Source of the DNA: Chryseobacterium aurantiacum
GTDB lineage: Bacteria; Bacteroidota; Bacteroidia; Flavobacteriales; Weeksellaceae
Length of the DNA stretch: 64,000 nt
Assembly (NCBI RefSeq): GCF_003020585.1
Contig: NZ_PXUE01000001.1
Span: 682,001 to 746,000 of the forward strand
Direction of reading: 5' to 3'
Shown: piece after piece, positions 26,373 to 34,986 of the stretch
Layout: each line of letters starts with the position of its first letter
Numbering within the stretch: the first letter of the stretch is position 1
Translations under genes and position numbers: made by a program
Notes under the pieces: model-generated
What the model was told of the DNA's origin: nothing
What the model saw: the letters and a program-made list of their open reading frames with translations, nothing else
Databases searched by the model: none

Positions 26373-27230
26373 ATGAGAACATACGCAGGAATTCCCGAAG
26401 AAAACGCAACGTTAGAGAATTCGAAGGTAATGTTGGTAACAGTTCCTTATGATGGAACTTCAACATGGGGAAAAGGAGCAGATAAAGGTCCTGAATTATT
26501 CTTAAACGCTTCTGAAAATATGGAGCTTTATGACATTGAAACAGGTACTGAGCCATTTTTGCAGGGAGTATACCTGGCAGGTGAAGTGACTGAAAATTCT
26601 AGCCCTGAGGCAATGACTGAAGCTGTTTACCAAAAAACAAAAGAACTTTTGAACAATGAAGGAAAAGTATTCACTCTTTTTGGTGGTGAGCACTCTGTTT
26701 CTATTGGTTCTATTCGTGCGGTAGGTGAGAAATTTGAGAATTTAACAGTTCTTCAATTGGATGCCCATACAGATCTACGTCCCGACTTCCACGGTTCAAC
26801 TTCCAACCATGCTTGTGCGGTATTTGAAGCGAATCAAAAACATAACCTGGTTCAGGTGGGAATTCGTTCTATGGATGCTGAAGAAGCTCAATATCTACCG
26901 GAAGGAAGAGTATTTTTTGCTCATGAAATTGCGAACAACGAAAACTGGATCAATGATGTATTAGAAAAAGTTTCAGGAAACGTATATATTACCATTGACC
27001 TTGATGCTTTCGATCCTTCTATTGCACCTTCTACAGGAACTCCTGAGCCGGGTGGATTACAATGGTACCCAACGTTAGAATTATTAAGAAGAGTATTTGA
27101 AAAATGTAATGTAGTAGCATTCGATATTGTAGAATTAATGGATTCTCCAATGGCTAAGCCAACAGCTTTCTTGTCTGCGAAGTTATATTACAAAATGCTT
27201 GCTTATAACGATATTTATAACAACAACTAA
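26373..27230 (+). CDS. speB: Agmatinase
   Basis: Agmatinase hydrolyses agmatine to putrescine and urea using a binuclear manganese centre. The 285-residue protein has the ureohydrolase motifs: GGEHSVSIG (about 108-116), QLDAHTDLRPDF (about 128-139) and TIDLDAFDPS (about 208-217), followed by GTPEPGGLQWY and the conserved Glu of DIVELMDSP. Together with the decarboxylase at 23995 it completes the arginine to putrescine route. Family length is usually about 285-310. It appears to be a single-gene unit with its own -7 element. Confidence 0.94.
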   Translation: MRTYAGIPEENATLENSKVMLVTVPYDGTSTWGKGADKGPELFLNASENMELYDIETGTEPFLQGVYLAGEVTENSSPEAMTEAVYQKTKELLNNEGKVFTLFGGEHSVSIGSIRAVGEKFENLTVLQLDAHTDLRPDFHGSTSNHACAVFEANQKHNLVQVGIRSMDAEEAQYLPEGRVFFAHEIANNENWINDVLEKVSGNVYITIDLDAFDPSIAPSTGTPEPGGLQWYPTLELLRRVFEKCNVVAFDIVELMDSPMAKPTAFLSAKLYYKMLAYNDIYNNN

Positions 27231-27299
27231 TATTCCGCAAGAATCGGATTTTTTCTGCCGTATATTCTTTGGAAATTTGTGAGGTAAAAACAAAGTAAA

Positions 27300-28142
27300 A
27301 TGTCCACACAAAGTCAGATAGATTATAATAGAATTGCCAAAGCGATAGAGTATATCCAGAGCAATTTCAGACTTCAGCCAAGTTTGGAGGAAGTGGCAGA
27401 GAATATTCACTTGAGTCCGGCCCATTTTCAGAAGATATTTACAGATTGGGCAGGCACAAGTCCGAAGAAGTTTTTGCAGTTCATCAGTCTTGAACATGCT
27501 AAAAACTTATTAAAGGAAGAAAAAGCAAGTATCTTTGATACCGCTTATGAAACCGGGCTTTCCAGTACAAGCAGACTTCATGATTTGTTTGTGAAAATAG
27601 AAGGAATGTCTCCGGCAGAATATAAGAATGGAGGAAAAAGCCTTGCCATCAACTATAGTTTTTCTGAAAGTCCTTTTGGAAACATTTTGGTAGCATCTAC
27701 AGAGAAAGGGATCTGCCATATGGCTTTTGAAAACAATAAAGAATCAGCATTAGGAAATTTGAAACATAAATTTCCTAATGCTTCTTTTTTTGAAAAACAG
27801 GATACTCTTCAAAAAAATGCATTGTCCATATTCGATAAAGACTGGACAAGGCTTAATACAATCAAACTCCACTTAAAAGGTACCGATTTTCAGCTTAAGG
27901 TATGGGAAAGTCTATTAACCATTCCCATGGGAAAATTATCCACTTATGGTAACCTTGCTGAAAGAATAGGAAATCCGAAAGCATCCAGAGCCGTAGGAAC
28001 TGCAATTGGGAGCAATCCGGTAGCATTTCTTATTCCGTGTCACCGTGTCATTCAGTCTAGCGGTCACCTTGGAGGATACCGATGGGGTAGTGACAGAAAG
28101 CAGATGATTGTGGGTTGGGAGAGTTCACAAATCTATTCTTAA
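27300..28142 (+). CDS. AraC-type regulator fused to O6-methylguanine-DNA methyltransferase (Ada-like)
   Basis: A 280-residue fusion: an AraC helix-turn-helix pair (about 10-105; LEEVAENIHLSPAHFQKIF, then FDTAYETGLSSTSRLHDLF), a ribonuclease-like methyltransferase N-domain (about 115-190) and the active domain (about 195-275). The acceptor is C247 in IPCHRV, with the helix-turn-helix of SRAVGTAIGSNP before it and the glycine-rich SSGHLGGYRWG after. It repairs O6-alkylguanine by irreversible transfer to itself. It lacks the N-terminal zinc-cysteine domain with which E. coli Ada senses methyl phosphotriesters. AlkB follows 100 bases downstream, forming an alkylation-repair pair. Confidence 0.93.
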   Translation: MSTQSQIDYNRIAKAIEYIQSNFRLQPSLEEVAENIHLSPAHFQKIFTDWAGTSPKKFLQFISLEHAKNLLKEEKASIFDTAYETGLSSTSRLHDLFVKIEGMSPAEYKNGGKSLAINYSFSESPFGNILVASTEKGICHMAFENNKESALGNLKHKFPNASFFEKQDTLQKNALSIFDKDWTRLNTIKLHLKGTDFQLKVWESLLTIPMGKLSTYGNLAERIGNPKASRAVGTAIGSNPVAFLIPCHRVIQSSGHLGGYRWGSDRKQMIVGWESSQIYS

Positions 28143-28242
28143 ATGGATTGCAAAAATTTTAAGTAACAGTTATTGTGTTATTTGTGAAAATTTTAGTGAA
28201 ATTTGTGTTTAGAAATTATTACCCCTCACAAAACAAAGTATT

Positions 28243-28860
28243 ATGCTCAGCCTGTTCGACGAAACACCAGATTATCCCTTAAGTCTTCTTCCGAATGACG
28301 GAACTGTTCATTATTATGGAAAAGTCTTCACAAAAGAAGAATCTGATTTGTATTATGAATATCTGTTCAATCAAATTCCCTGGGAAAATGATGAGGCGGT
28401 GATCTTCGGAAAACTCATTTTAACCAAACGAAAAGTAGCGTGGTTTGGAGAAAAAGCTTTTGAATATACCTATTCAAACAGAACAAAATTTGCTAAACCC
28501 TGGACTCCTGAGCTTTTGAAATTAAAACAAAAGTGCGAAGAGATTTCCGGAGAAACATACAATTCCTGTCTGCTTAATTTATACCATGACGGAAGCGAAG
28601 GAATGGCCTATCACAGTGATGGAGAAACGGATTTGAAAAAACATGGGGCCATTGCATCCTTAACCTTTGGAGCAGAGAGAAAATTTTTATTTAAACATAA
28701 AAGAACAAAGGAAAAAATAGAAATATTCCTTGAAACTGGAAGCTTATTAATCATGAAAGGATCAACTCAGGATAATTGGCTTCACAGGCTTCCTCCTACC
28801 ACCAAAGTAAAGACCCCAAGAGTGAATCTTACTTTCAGAACCATTGAAGAAGAATATTAG
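28243..28860 (+). CDS. alkB: Alpha-ketoglutarate-dependent dioxygenase AlkB
   Basis: AlkB oxidatively removes methyl groups from 1-methyladenine and 3-methylcytosine in DNA, using Fe(II), O2 and 2-oxoglutarate. The 205-residue product has the iron ligands H124 and D126 (YHSDGE) and H181 (WLHRLPP), and the 2-oxoglutarate arginines R193 and R199 in RVNLTFR. Segment NSCLLNLYHDGSEGMAYH is typical of the short AlkB/ALKBH2-3 class. It follows the Ada-like gene and likely acts in the same alkylation response. Confidence 0.93.
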   Translation: MLSLFDETPDYPLSLLPNDGTVHYYGKVFTKEESDLYYEYLFNQIPWENDEAVIFGKLILTKRKVAWFGEKAFEYTYSNRTKFAKPWTPELLKLKQKCEEISGETYNSCLLNLYHDGSEGMAYHSDGETDLKKHGAIASLTFGAERKFLFKHKRTKEKIEIFLETGSLLIMKGSTQDNWLHRLPPTTKVKTPRVNLTFRTIEEEY

Positions 28861-28937
28861 AAATTAGATTTTCATTAAAGGTATATGATTAGTTTGTCTA
28901 TCAATAGAAGTGGGATTTAACCAAAACCTAAAAATAT

Positions 28938-28970
28938 AAAAAGCTGTTCCAACGAACAGCTTTTTCAGTT
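28938..28970. terminator. Bidirectional terminator between alkB and the CocE gene
   Basis: A perfect 12-bp stem (AAAAAGCTGTTC at 28938-28949 with GAACAGCTTTTT at 28954-28965), 4-base loop, between convergent genes. Confidence 0.87.
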
Positions 28971-30829
28971 TATTTTAAAATTTCAGCCTCAATGGAACTG
29001 TCATCATATATTTTGATAAATGCCTTAGTGTAATCTTCTTTGGAGGCAAAATTTGGATTCTCCATAAATTTCTGCGGGTTTACAGCAAAAAGTGGGAACC
29101 ATGTACTGCTGATCTGTATTTGAATTTTATGCCCTTTTTTGAATGTGTGAACCACATCCTGAAGCCTGAAATTCACAGCTGTTTTCTGGTTAGGAACCAA
29201 AGCTTCTCCTTTTTCTTTAGAATTTCTGAATCTTGCAGGCATAATTTCACTTCTTACCATCTGGTGATAGTTTCCATAGATTACTCCGTCTTTCTTTTCT
29301 GCGGGTTTGAAATCTTCGGGATAAACATCGATCAATTTTACTGCAAAGTCTGCATCTGTAGATGATGAGGCAATATTCAGCTTAGCCAAAATCTCTCCTG
29401 CAAAAGCAATATCATCTGTCAGGACATCTGTTGTGAACGTGAGTACATCCGGTCTCCCCACTGCAAATCTTTGGTCCTCCGACATGTAATTTTTTGGAGT
29501 AAAACCATTGAAATCTTTTAAATGATCAGAGCTTAAAACCGGATTGGCAGGATCACTGTAATATTCAGAATATCCTTGACCGGAAGTCTTTTTTAAAGTT
29601 TTATCAGACAAGTAAAAATTCACTTTCTGTGCATTTTTAGGTGGGTATGAAGCAAATTCTTTCCATTCTTTAGCTCCCGTATCATACATTAAAGCTTCGG
29701 GAAGGCCTGCATCTTCCTTGGTATTTCCTTTCAGATAATGATTAAAGAATTTTGTTTCAACATTTTTTTGGTAATAGGTTGCAATGCTATCCCCGAAATA
29801 AGTCTCACTATGGAAATGTTTCCCTTGCTCCTGAGACCATCCACCGTGGGAGAAAGGTCCCATTACAATAGTGTTTTTTGCCTTTGGGCTTGTTTTTTCT
29901 ATCGTTTTATAAATATTTAAAGGCCCGGATAGATCTTCTGCATCAAACCAACCTCCAACAGTCATCACTGCATGGTTTATATTTTTTAGGTGAGGAAGAA
30001 GACCTCTTTTCTGCCAGAATTCATCATAGTTTGTATGATTCATAATCTCCGTCATGAAAAAATTATTTTTGTAATATTTTTCATAGGCATCTTTCAAAGT
30101 ACCCAGTTCTCTGTAAAATTTCAGTCCATCCTCAGAAGTTTGTTTAATGAAAGAATCCATGTACCATGCCTTTTGCTCAGGCTTTGTTTTCTGAACTCCG
30201 AAAACAGGAAATGTTCTGAAATATCCCAACATAAATTTTCCGTTGTGAAGGAAATCATCATTCCAGAAATCTGAAATTGGAGCCTGAGGAGAAGAAGCCA
30301 CCAGCGCAGGATGTTGTGCCAATGTTCCTACAGCTGTATAAAAGCCGGGATAAGAAGTTCCAAATTGCCCTGCTTTACCATTGTTGTCCTTAACGTTTTT
30401 CAAAAGCCATTCAATGGTATCGTAAGTATCTGTACTTTCATCCACATCCTTTTTTGTTTTATGTTCCACTTGTGGAGTCATATTGGTAAAAGTTCCCTCA
30501 CTCATATATCTTCCACGCACATCCTGATATACAAAAATGTACTTGTCTTTCATCAGAAAGGAGTTAGGTCCCACCTTAGCCTTATATTCGTTTTCACCAT
30601 AAGGAGCAATGCTGTAGCAGGTTCTCTGCATCAGGAACGGATATTTATTTTTACTGGAAATATCTTTGGGGATATATACTGCTGTGAAAAGCTTAATTCC
30701 GTCACGCATAGGAATATAAAATTCTTTCTTGGTGAAATTGTCTTTAACAAAACTATCTTTTTGTTCAGCGTTTTGAGCCTTTCCAAGAATGAAAAAGAGA
30801 ATAAGTAAAATTGAAAGATGAATCTTCAT
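28970..30829 (-). CDS. Secreted CocE/NonD-family hydrolase (X-Pro dipeptidyl-peptidase/acylase-like)
   Basis: A 619-residue exported serine hydrolase. A signal peptide (about 1-18, cleavage before Q) leads to an alpha/beta-hydrolase domain with the oxyanion segment QDVRGRYMSEG and nucleophile S159 in FGTSYPGF, the acid and His coming from the VGGWFDAEDL and GPFSHGGW segments. A C-terminal jelly-roll domain (about 400-615) completes the CocE/X-Pro dipeptidase architecture. Members include glutaryl-7-ACA acylase, alpha-amino-acid ester hydrolase and X-Pro dipeptidyl-peptidase; I cannot tell which. No T9SS tail is present, so it is probably periplasmic. Confidence 0.9.
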   Translation of the reverse strand: MKIHLSILLILFFILGKAQNAEQKDSFVKDNFTKKEFYIPMRDGIKLFTAVYIPKDISSKNKYPFLMQRTCYSIAPYGENEYKAKVGPNSFLMKDKYIFVYQDVRGRYMSEGTFTNMTPQVEHKTKKDVDESTDTYDTIEWLLKNVKDNNGKAGQFGTSYPGFYTAVGTLAQHPALVASSPQAPISDFWNDDFLHNGKFMLGYFRTFPVFGVQKTKPEQKAWYMDSFIKQTSEDGLKFYRELGTLKDAYEKYYKNNFFMTEIMNHTNYDEFWQKRGLLPHLKNINHAVMTVGGWFDAEDLSGPLNIYKTIEKTSPKAKNTIVMGPFSHGGWSQEQGKHFHSETYFGDSIATYYQKNVETKFFNHYLKGNTKEDAGLPEALMYDTGAKEWKEFASYPPKNAQKVNFYLSDKTLKKTSGQGYSEYYSDPANPVLSSDHLKDFNGFTPKNYMSEDQRFAVGRPDVLTFTTDVLTDDIAFAGEILAKLNIASSSTDADFAVKLIDVYPEDFKPAEKKDGVIYGNYHQMVRSEIMPARFRNSKEKGEALVPNQKTAVNFRLQDVVHTFKKGHKIQIQISSTWFPLFAVNPQKFMENPNFASKEDYTKAFIKIYDDSSIEAEILK

Positions 30830-31035
30830 AAGTAAAATTTGAGGCTAATTTAAAAATAAAAAAACACTGTTATTGTATTTTATAATGAGAATCTTCCTTT
30901 AAAATGAATTTGTTTTAGTTTTTTATTATTGATAATGAAAATTTATAGGTAGATGGTTAAAAAAAGCTTTGTCAGATCTTAGGATGTATTAGTGTTCAAA
31001 AATTTTTGTGACTAAAAGATATAGGTGTAAGAAAT

Positions 31036-33753
31036 TTATTTTTTCTTCATTTTTTTACCTGCAAATTTATTAAGCTTCATACTGAGAGAAAACATAATGT
31101 ATCGCTTCAGAATTAAATCTTCACGGTCTTCAAAATAAGAATCCGTAATAGTTCTTCTTACACTTTGATTTTGATTTAATACATCATAAACCTTTATTTT
31201 AGCTGTAAACTGCTTATTGTAGAATGAATAACCCAGACTGGTATTCCAGAAGTAAAAATCTTTTTTGAAACCTGGAGCAATATTAGAATTAGTGTTGTAT
31301 TCAAAATCATTACCAAAGACAAGTCTGCTTTGAAAGAGGTAATTGGTGAGTTCCAGTTTTAGAGACTGATTGGCAGTATTCACCTGGTCTACCCTGTAAT
31401 TGGAGTAGTTTGAAAAGCTGTATCCAAGCTTATAGGATGGTTTTATGGTAAGTTTATCCTTAATTTCATAGCTCAGATTCAGTGCTGGATTGAAGTTGTA
31501 TGAATTGCTTTTAAAAAGCTGTCCATTAATAAACCCGTTGTTGTAAGTATAATTCATACTGAACCTTGGATTAATGCTGAATTTATTGTCTTTCCATTTA
31601 AAAGTCTTGGTTAAGCCTGAACTTACATTGAAGTTTTTATTTCCACTTATATTACTGTAGGTTACAATCTGTTTTCCTGAGTTGTCATATTGAGAATATT
31701 GGGTAACATCATTGTTTCTGTAGGTAAAACCTGCATTAATATAATAGCTGAAATTATTTACAATATTAAAGCTGCTAAAGGAAATATTGCTGCTGTTGGT
31801 CCATGTATTTTTTAAATCAGGATTTCCGGTATAGGTTACTAGCGGATCAGCTTCATCTCTGTAAGGAATTAATTTTTCTACATCAGGAATATTAAAGTTG
31901 GAAGAATTCATTAAGGTTAATCTTTTGCGGTCAGAAAAAGCATACTGAAAATTAACCGTGTATTTGGGTAGGAAAAAACTTCTCTGAAGATCATATAGCT
32001 GCCCATTAAATAAGGACTTTACTTTCATATCTGAAATGTCAAAATTAACAGTACTCCAGGTGTTGAACTTCTTTTTGTAAAGGAAAAAAGAAAGTTCCGG
32101 AGAAAGCTGATTGATCTTTTGGTCCATACTGTTAGAAAGACGTGTATTATATTGAGAATATTGCCCGGTAGCAGGATCAAAATCACTAAAATTCCTTACA
32201 TCGAGGGATAATTTTGAGTTATATTGCAGGCCAAAGCTTACCGTTGCAGAATCAGAAATAGGTTCTGTATAGACGGTACTGAAAGTATAGTTGTTGTTTT
32301 GTCCCCGTGTTCTTTGCAATTGATTTCTGTTGTCTGTGGTAATATCAGATTCTTTGTAAAACGTATTTTGAGACTGGTTGATATTATCATTTTTTGTCTC
32401 AGAAATTGAAGTGTTGATGTTGGCAGATATTGAACGGCCTTTTTTCTTTAGATTTTTGGTAAAATAAATATTAGGTGAAAATATATTGCTTTCTCCATTG
32501 GTTTGGCTGGAGGATGTACTTTCATTCAAGAGTTTGTCATCTCTCAAAGTGGAAGATGCTGATCTGTTGAAGCTGAAGTTTTCGGACTTTGAAAAAGAGG
32601 GCATTATATAAATGTTGGTCATCGAATCCAGCTTTATCCTTGCTGAAGCCTCAAAACTATATTGATTCGACTCATTGTCACCATTACTTTCAGAATTGGT
32701 TTTTAGTGTATACTCCGGAAGAAGGGTAGTCTTTGAAACCTTGGAACGGGTTTCCGTCTCAGACTTTGAATACTTTAGACTGAGGTTATCCAGATCTGCA
32801 TCATTGCCAAGTTTATCATTATAATTAAGACCAATAGTAGTAGTCCTTTGAATTCCGCTACTGCCGTTTTGGGTTCCCGAACCTCTGCTACGCCCCATGC
32901 TATCAAAAACATCATCCGCAGAAATACTTTTCGAATTAATATTATTAGAAGAAGCCAATAGACTGATCTTGGAATCTCCTTTAAAATAACTTAACAATCC
33001 ACTTCCCTCATAGCGCTTATCTGATCCATAGCCCAGTGTAAGTCTTGAAAGAAGACCTTTGTTTTTCTTTTCATCAATATTAAAATTAATGGTTGTATTT
33101 TGAGACTTTGGAGGTTTTCCACTCAGTTCTTCCTCTTTTGTTTTGGTTGTCGTAAACTGGATATTTTTGATAATGTCGGCAGGTAGGTTTTGCAGGGCAA
33201 TTTTACCATCCTTATCAAAAAATGGCTTTCCATTAACCATAATCTGGTCCACTTCTTTTCCGTTGGCTGTGATTTTTCCATCATTGCCGATTTCTACCCC
33301 TGGAATTTGTTTCAAAAGCTCCTCAATTTTGCTGTCAGGACGTACTTTAATGGCCGAAGCATTGAATTCTATGGTGTCATTCTTTACTTTTACTGGAGAA
33401 ACAGTGATTTTCACCTCATCTATCGTAATCACCTCCTTTTTGCTAAGTTCAATGTCTCCCAAAGATAATGACTGTTCTATTTTTTCAAATGCCTTTGAAT
33501 AAGATAATTTCTCAGCATCAATTTTTAGTATAGATGGCTCTCTTACTTCATCAATCTTCAAAGAAAATTTACCCTCCTTATTGGTAGAGGTGTAATTGAC
33601 AATGGAGGAGTCTTTTTGTTTTAAAAGATATATTGTGGCATTTTCCAGCGGTTTTTTCTCAAAATCAGATACTTTTCCGTCAATATACAATTTCTGAGCA
33701 TGGAGAATCAGGACATTGAATATCAAGATCAGTAGCAGAATAATTTTCTTCAT
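31036..33753 (-). CDS. TonB-receptor-like outer-membrane beta-barrel protein
   Basis: A 905-residue outer-membrane protein. A signal peptide (MKKIILLLILIFNVLILHAQ) is followed by a carboxypeptidase-regulatory-like beta-sandwich (about 22-95; GKVSDFEKKPLENATIYL), a plug domain (about 120-215, with IPGVEIGNDGKIT and VNGKPFF) and a large barrel (about 230-905) of the OMP_b-brl_3 type, very rich in Asn and Ser. It ends in a basic tail (NKFAGKKMKKK), unlike the usual C-terminal aromatic residue. No SusD partner is near, so it is not a classical glycan uptake pair. The start is taken at ATG 33753, since the 12 extra upstream codons would disrupt the signal peptide. Confidence 0.88.
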   Translation of the reverse strand: MKKIILLLILIFNVLILHAQKLYIDGKVSDFEKKPLENATIYLLKQKDSSIVNYTSTNKEGKFSLKIDEVREPSILKIDAEKLSYSKAFEKIEQSLSLGDIELSKKEVITIDEVKITVSPVKVKNDTIEFNASAIKVRPDSKIEELLKQIPGVEIGNDGKITANGKEVDQIMVNGKPFFDKDGKIALQNLPADIIKNIQFTTTKTKEEELSGKPPKSQNTTINFNIDEKKNKGLLSRLTLGYGSDKRYEGSGLLSYFKGDSKISLLASSNNINSKSISADDVFDSMGRSRGSGTQNGSSGIQRTTTIGLNYNDKLGNDADLDNLSLKYSKSETETRSKVSKTTLLPEYTLKTNSESNGDNESNQYSFEASARIKLDSMTNIYIMPSFSKSENFSFNRSASSTLRDDKLLNESTSSSQTNGESNIFSPNIYFTKNLKKKGRSISANINTSISETKNDNINQSQNTFYKESDITTDNRNQLQRTRGQNNNYTFSTVYTEPISDSATVSFGLQYNSKLSLDVRNFSDFDPATGQYSQYNTRLSNSMDQKINQLSPELSFFLYKKKFNTWSTVNFDISDMKVKSLFNGQLYDLQRSFFLPKYTVNFQYAFSDRKRLTLMNSSNFNIPDVEKLIPYRDEADPLVTYTGNPDLKNTWTNSSNISFSSFNIVNNFSYYINAGFTYRNNDVTQYSQYDNSGKQIVTYSNISGNKNFNVSSGLTKTFKWKDNKFSINPRFSMNYTYNNGFINGQLFKSNSYNFNPALNLSYEIKDKLTIKPSYKLGYSFSNYSNYRVDQVNTANQSLKLELTNYLFQSRLVFGNDFEYNTNSNIAPGFKKDFYFWNTSLGYSFYNKQFTAKIKVYDVLNQNQSVRRTITDSYFEDREDLILKRYIMFSLSMKLNKFAGKKMKKK

Positions 33754-33771
33754 TAAGTTCTTTTCAAAGCG

Positions 33772-33807
33772 GTAAAAATAAAAAAACATCTCCTCATGGA
33801 GATGTTT
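33772..33807 (-). terminator. Terminator of the BON-SH3b operon
   Basis: A perfect 10-bp stem (AAACATCTCC at 33784-33793 with GGAGATGTTT at 33798-33807) and 4-base loop; on the minus strand it runs into TTTTTTTATTTT. It separates the BON/SH3b genes from the downstream barrel gene. Confidence 0.87.
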
Positions 33808-33845
33808 CTTTAAAAATATTTCAAAAATTATTTTTTTTAATGAAA

Positions 33846-34265
33846 TTATGCTTTCAAATATCTTGAATAAGCATATCCTTCCTGTCCGTCAGCATTTTTT
33901 ACCTTCCACCAGTCATCAGAAGTTTGTTCAATTAAAGTTACTGAAGATCCTTTTGCAGCTTTACCTACAACAGCAGCTTCTGTGGAAGGCTCCTGTCTGA
34001 TGTTTAGGTTAGAATCTTCTGTAGCTACAGTTAAAGAAGCTCCTGATGCAAGACCTTCTACCTGTACATCAATATTAATATCTGATGCAGAATAAGTAGA
34101 ATCAATAGCACCTAAAGCATTCCAAACAGCATCTTTTGCTGCAGAATTGGAAGCACCACCGGAAACATATAAAATTCCGTCTTGCTCCTGAACCTGAAGA
34201 TTTGAAATTCCAGCAGACTGAGCCGCTGCAACTACGCTTGAATATTTATCTTGTAATGTACTCAT
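33846..34265 (-). CDS. BON-like plus SH3b domain protein
   Basis: A 139-residue protein with two parts: a BON-like alpha/beta domain (about 1-72, including LQVQEQDGILYVSGGAS and SDINIDVQVEG) and a bacterial SH3 domain (about 78-139) with LNIRQEPSTEAAVVGKAAKG, WWKVKNADGQEGYAY and SRYLKA. SH3b domains bind cell-wall peptides. It has no signal peptide, although its operon partner is a lipoprotein, which is odd for an envelope protein. The spacing to the BON lipoprotein gene is 10 bases. Confidence 0.78.
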   Translation of the reverse strand: MSTLQDKYSSVVAAAQSAGISNLQVQEQDGILYVSGGASNSAAKDAVWNALGAIDSTYSASDINIDVQVEGLASGASLTVATEDSNLNIRQEPSTEAAVVGKAAKGSSVTLIEQTSDDWWKVKNADGQEGYAYSRYLKA

Positions 34266-34275
34266 CTTAATTTAA

Positions 34276-34764
34276 TTATTTTACAGTGTAGTTATATTTT
34301 ACTTTACCTACTTTTAAAGCGTCTACAGACTGCTTAATTTTTTTAGCTTGTTCTTTAGAAACATTTCCTGTAAGAGTAAGCTCATTATTTACTACTTCTA
34401 CTTTTACAGTAGGGAAATCTTTAACAGCATCCTGAACTTTTTTCTGGATAGCAGGGTCTACTGCAGATGTAGTCTCTACAGGTGCAACAACAGGAGCTGC
34501 CTCAACTTTAGACATATCCATTACATCCTTTACTCCATTGATTGCTTTTAATTGTGCAATCATTGCATCTTTAGATTGTTGATCAACGAAAGTTCCGCTT
34601 AAGTGAGCCACACCTTCTTTTACTTCAACAGAAGCATTGGGATTAGAAGTTACTACAGTTGTAGCTTGGGTCTGAAGATCAGCATCAGAAATTTTCTTTT
34701 TACAAGAAACTGCCCCGAAAGATACAGCTACAGCTAATGCAGCCATTGCGATAGTTTTTTTCAT
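34276..34764 (-). CDS. BON-domain lipoprotein
   Basis: The 162-residue product begins with a lipoprotein signal (MKKTIAMAALAVAVSFGAVSC, Cys21 lipidated) and contains two BON-type modules, about 28-85 (VEVKEGVAHLSGTFVDQQSK) and about 105-162 (VEVVNNELTLTGNVSKEQAK), joined by an Ala/Pro/Val linker. BON domains attach to membranes or other envelope proteins and appear in OsmY and similar stress proteins. First gene of a two-gene operon with the SH3b protein, hinting at a cell-envelope maintenance or osmotic role. Confidence 0.86.
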   Translation of the reverse strand: MKKTIAMAALAVAVSFGAVSCKKKISDADLQTQATTVVTSNPNASVEVKEGVAHLSGTFVDQQSKDAMIAQLKAINGVKDVMDMSKVEAAPVVAPVETTSAVDPAIQKKVQDAVKDFPTVKVEVVNNELTLTGNVSKEQAKKIKQSVDALKVGKVKYNYTVK

Positions 34765-34959
34765 ATTGTATATTTATTTTAATGTTGTTATACAATCAAA
34801 TGTAATAATAAAATTTGTACCAAAAGAATAAAAAATCAATAAATGTTTCTTAAATTTTTTACAATATTTTCTGAACCAGCGATTTAATTTTTATGTTTCA
34901 AAAAATTAATATGGCCTTAACGTAATTAGAATAAAATATCCTGCCAATTCAAAAACCAT

Positions 34960-34967
34960 TATATTTG
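34960..34967 (+). promoter_or_regulatory. -7 element (TATATTTG) of the symporter operon
   Basis: Matches TAnnTTTG 19 bases before the ATG at 34987. A CTG 16 bases upstream (34941-34943) is the nearest -33 candidate. Confidence 0.5.
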
Positions 34968-34986
34968 CGCAAATTGAACTATATAT

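Noticed and set aside
30311..30808. 165-codon open frame on the plus strand
   Set aside because: It is antisense to the CocE-type hydrolase gene, whose motifs and signal peptide are intact; the antisense product has no recognisable domain.
33143..33502. Overlapping plus-strand frames of 119 and 92 codons
   Set aside because: Antisense to the plug region of the barrel gene; no start signal and no domain.
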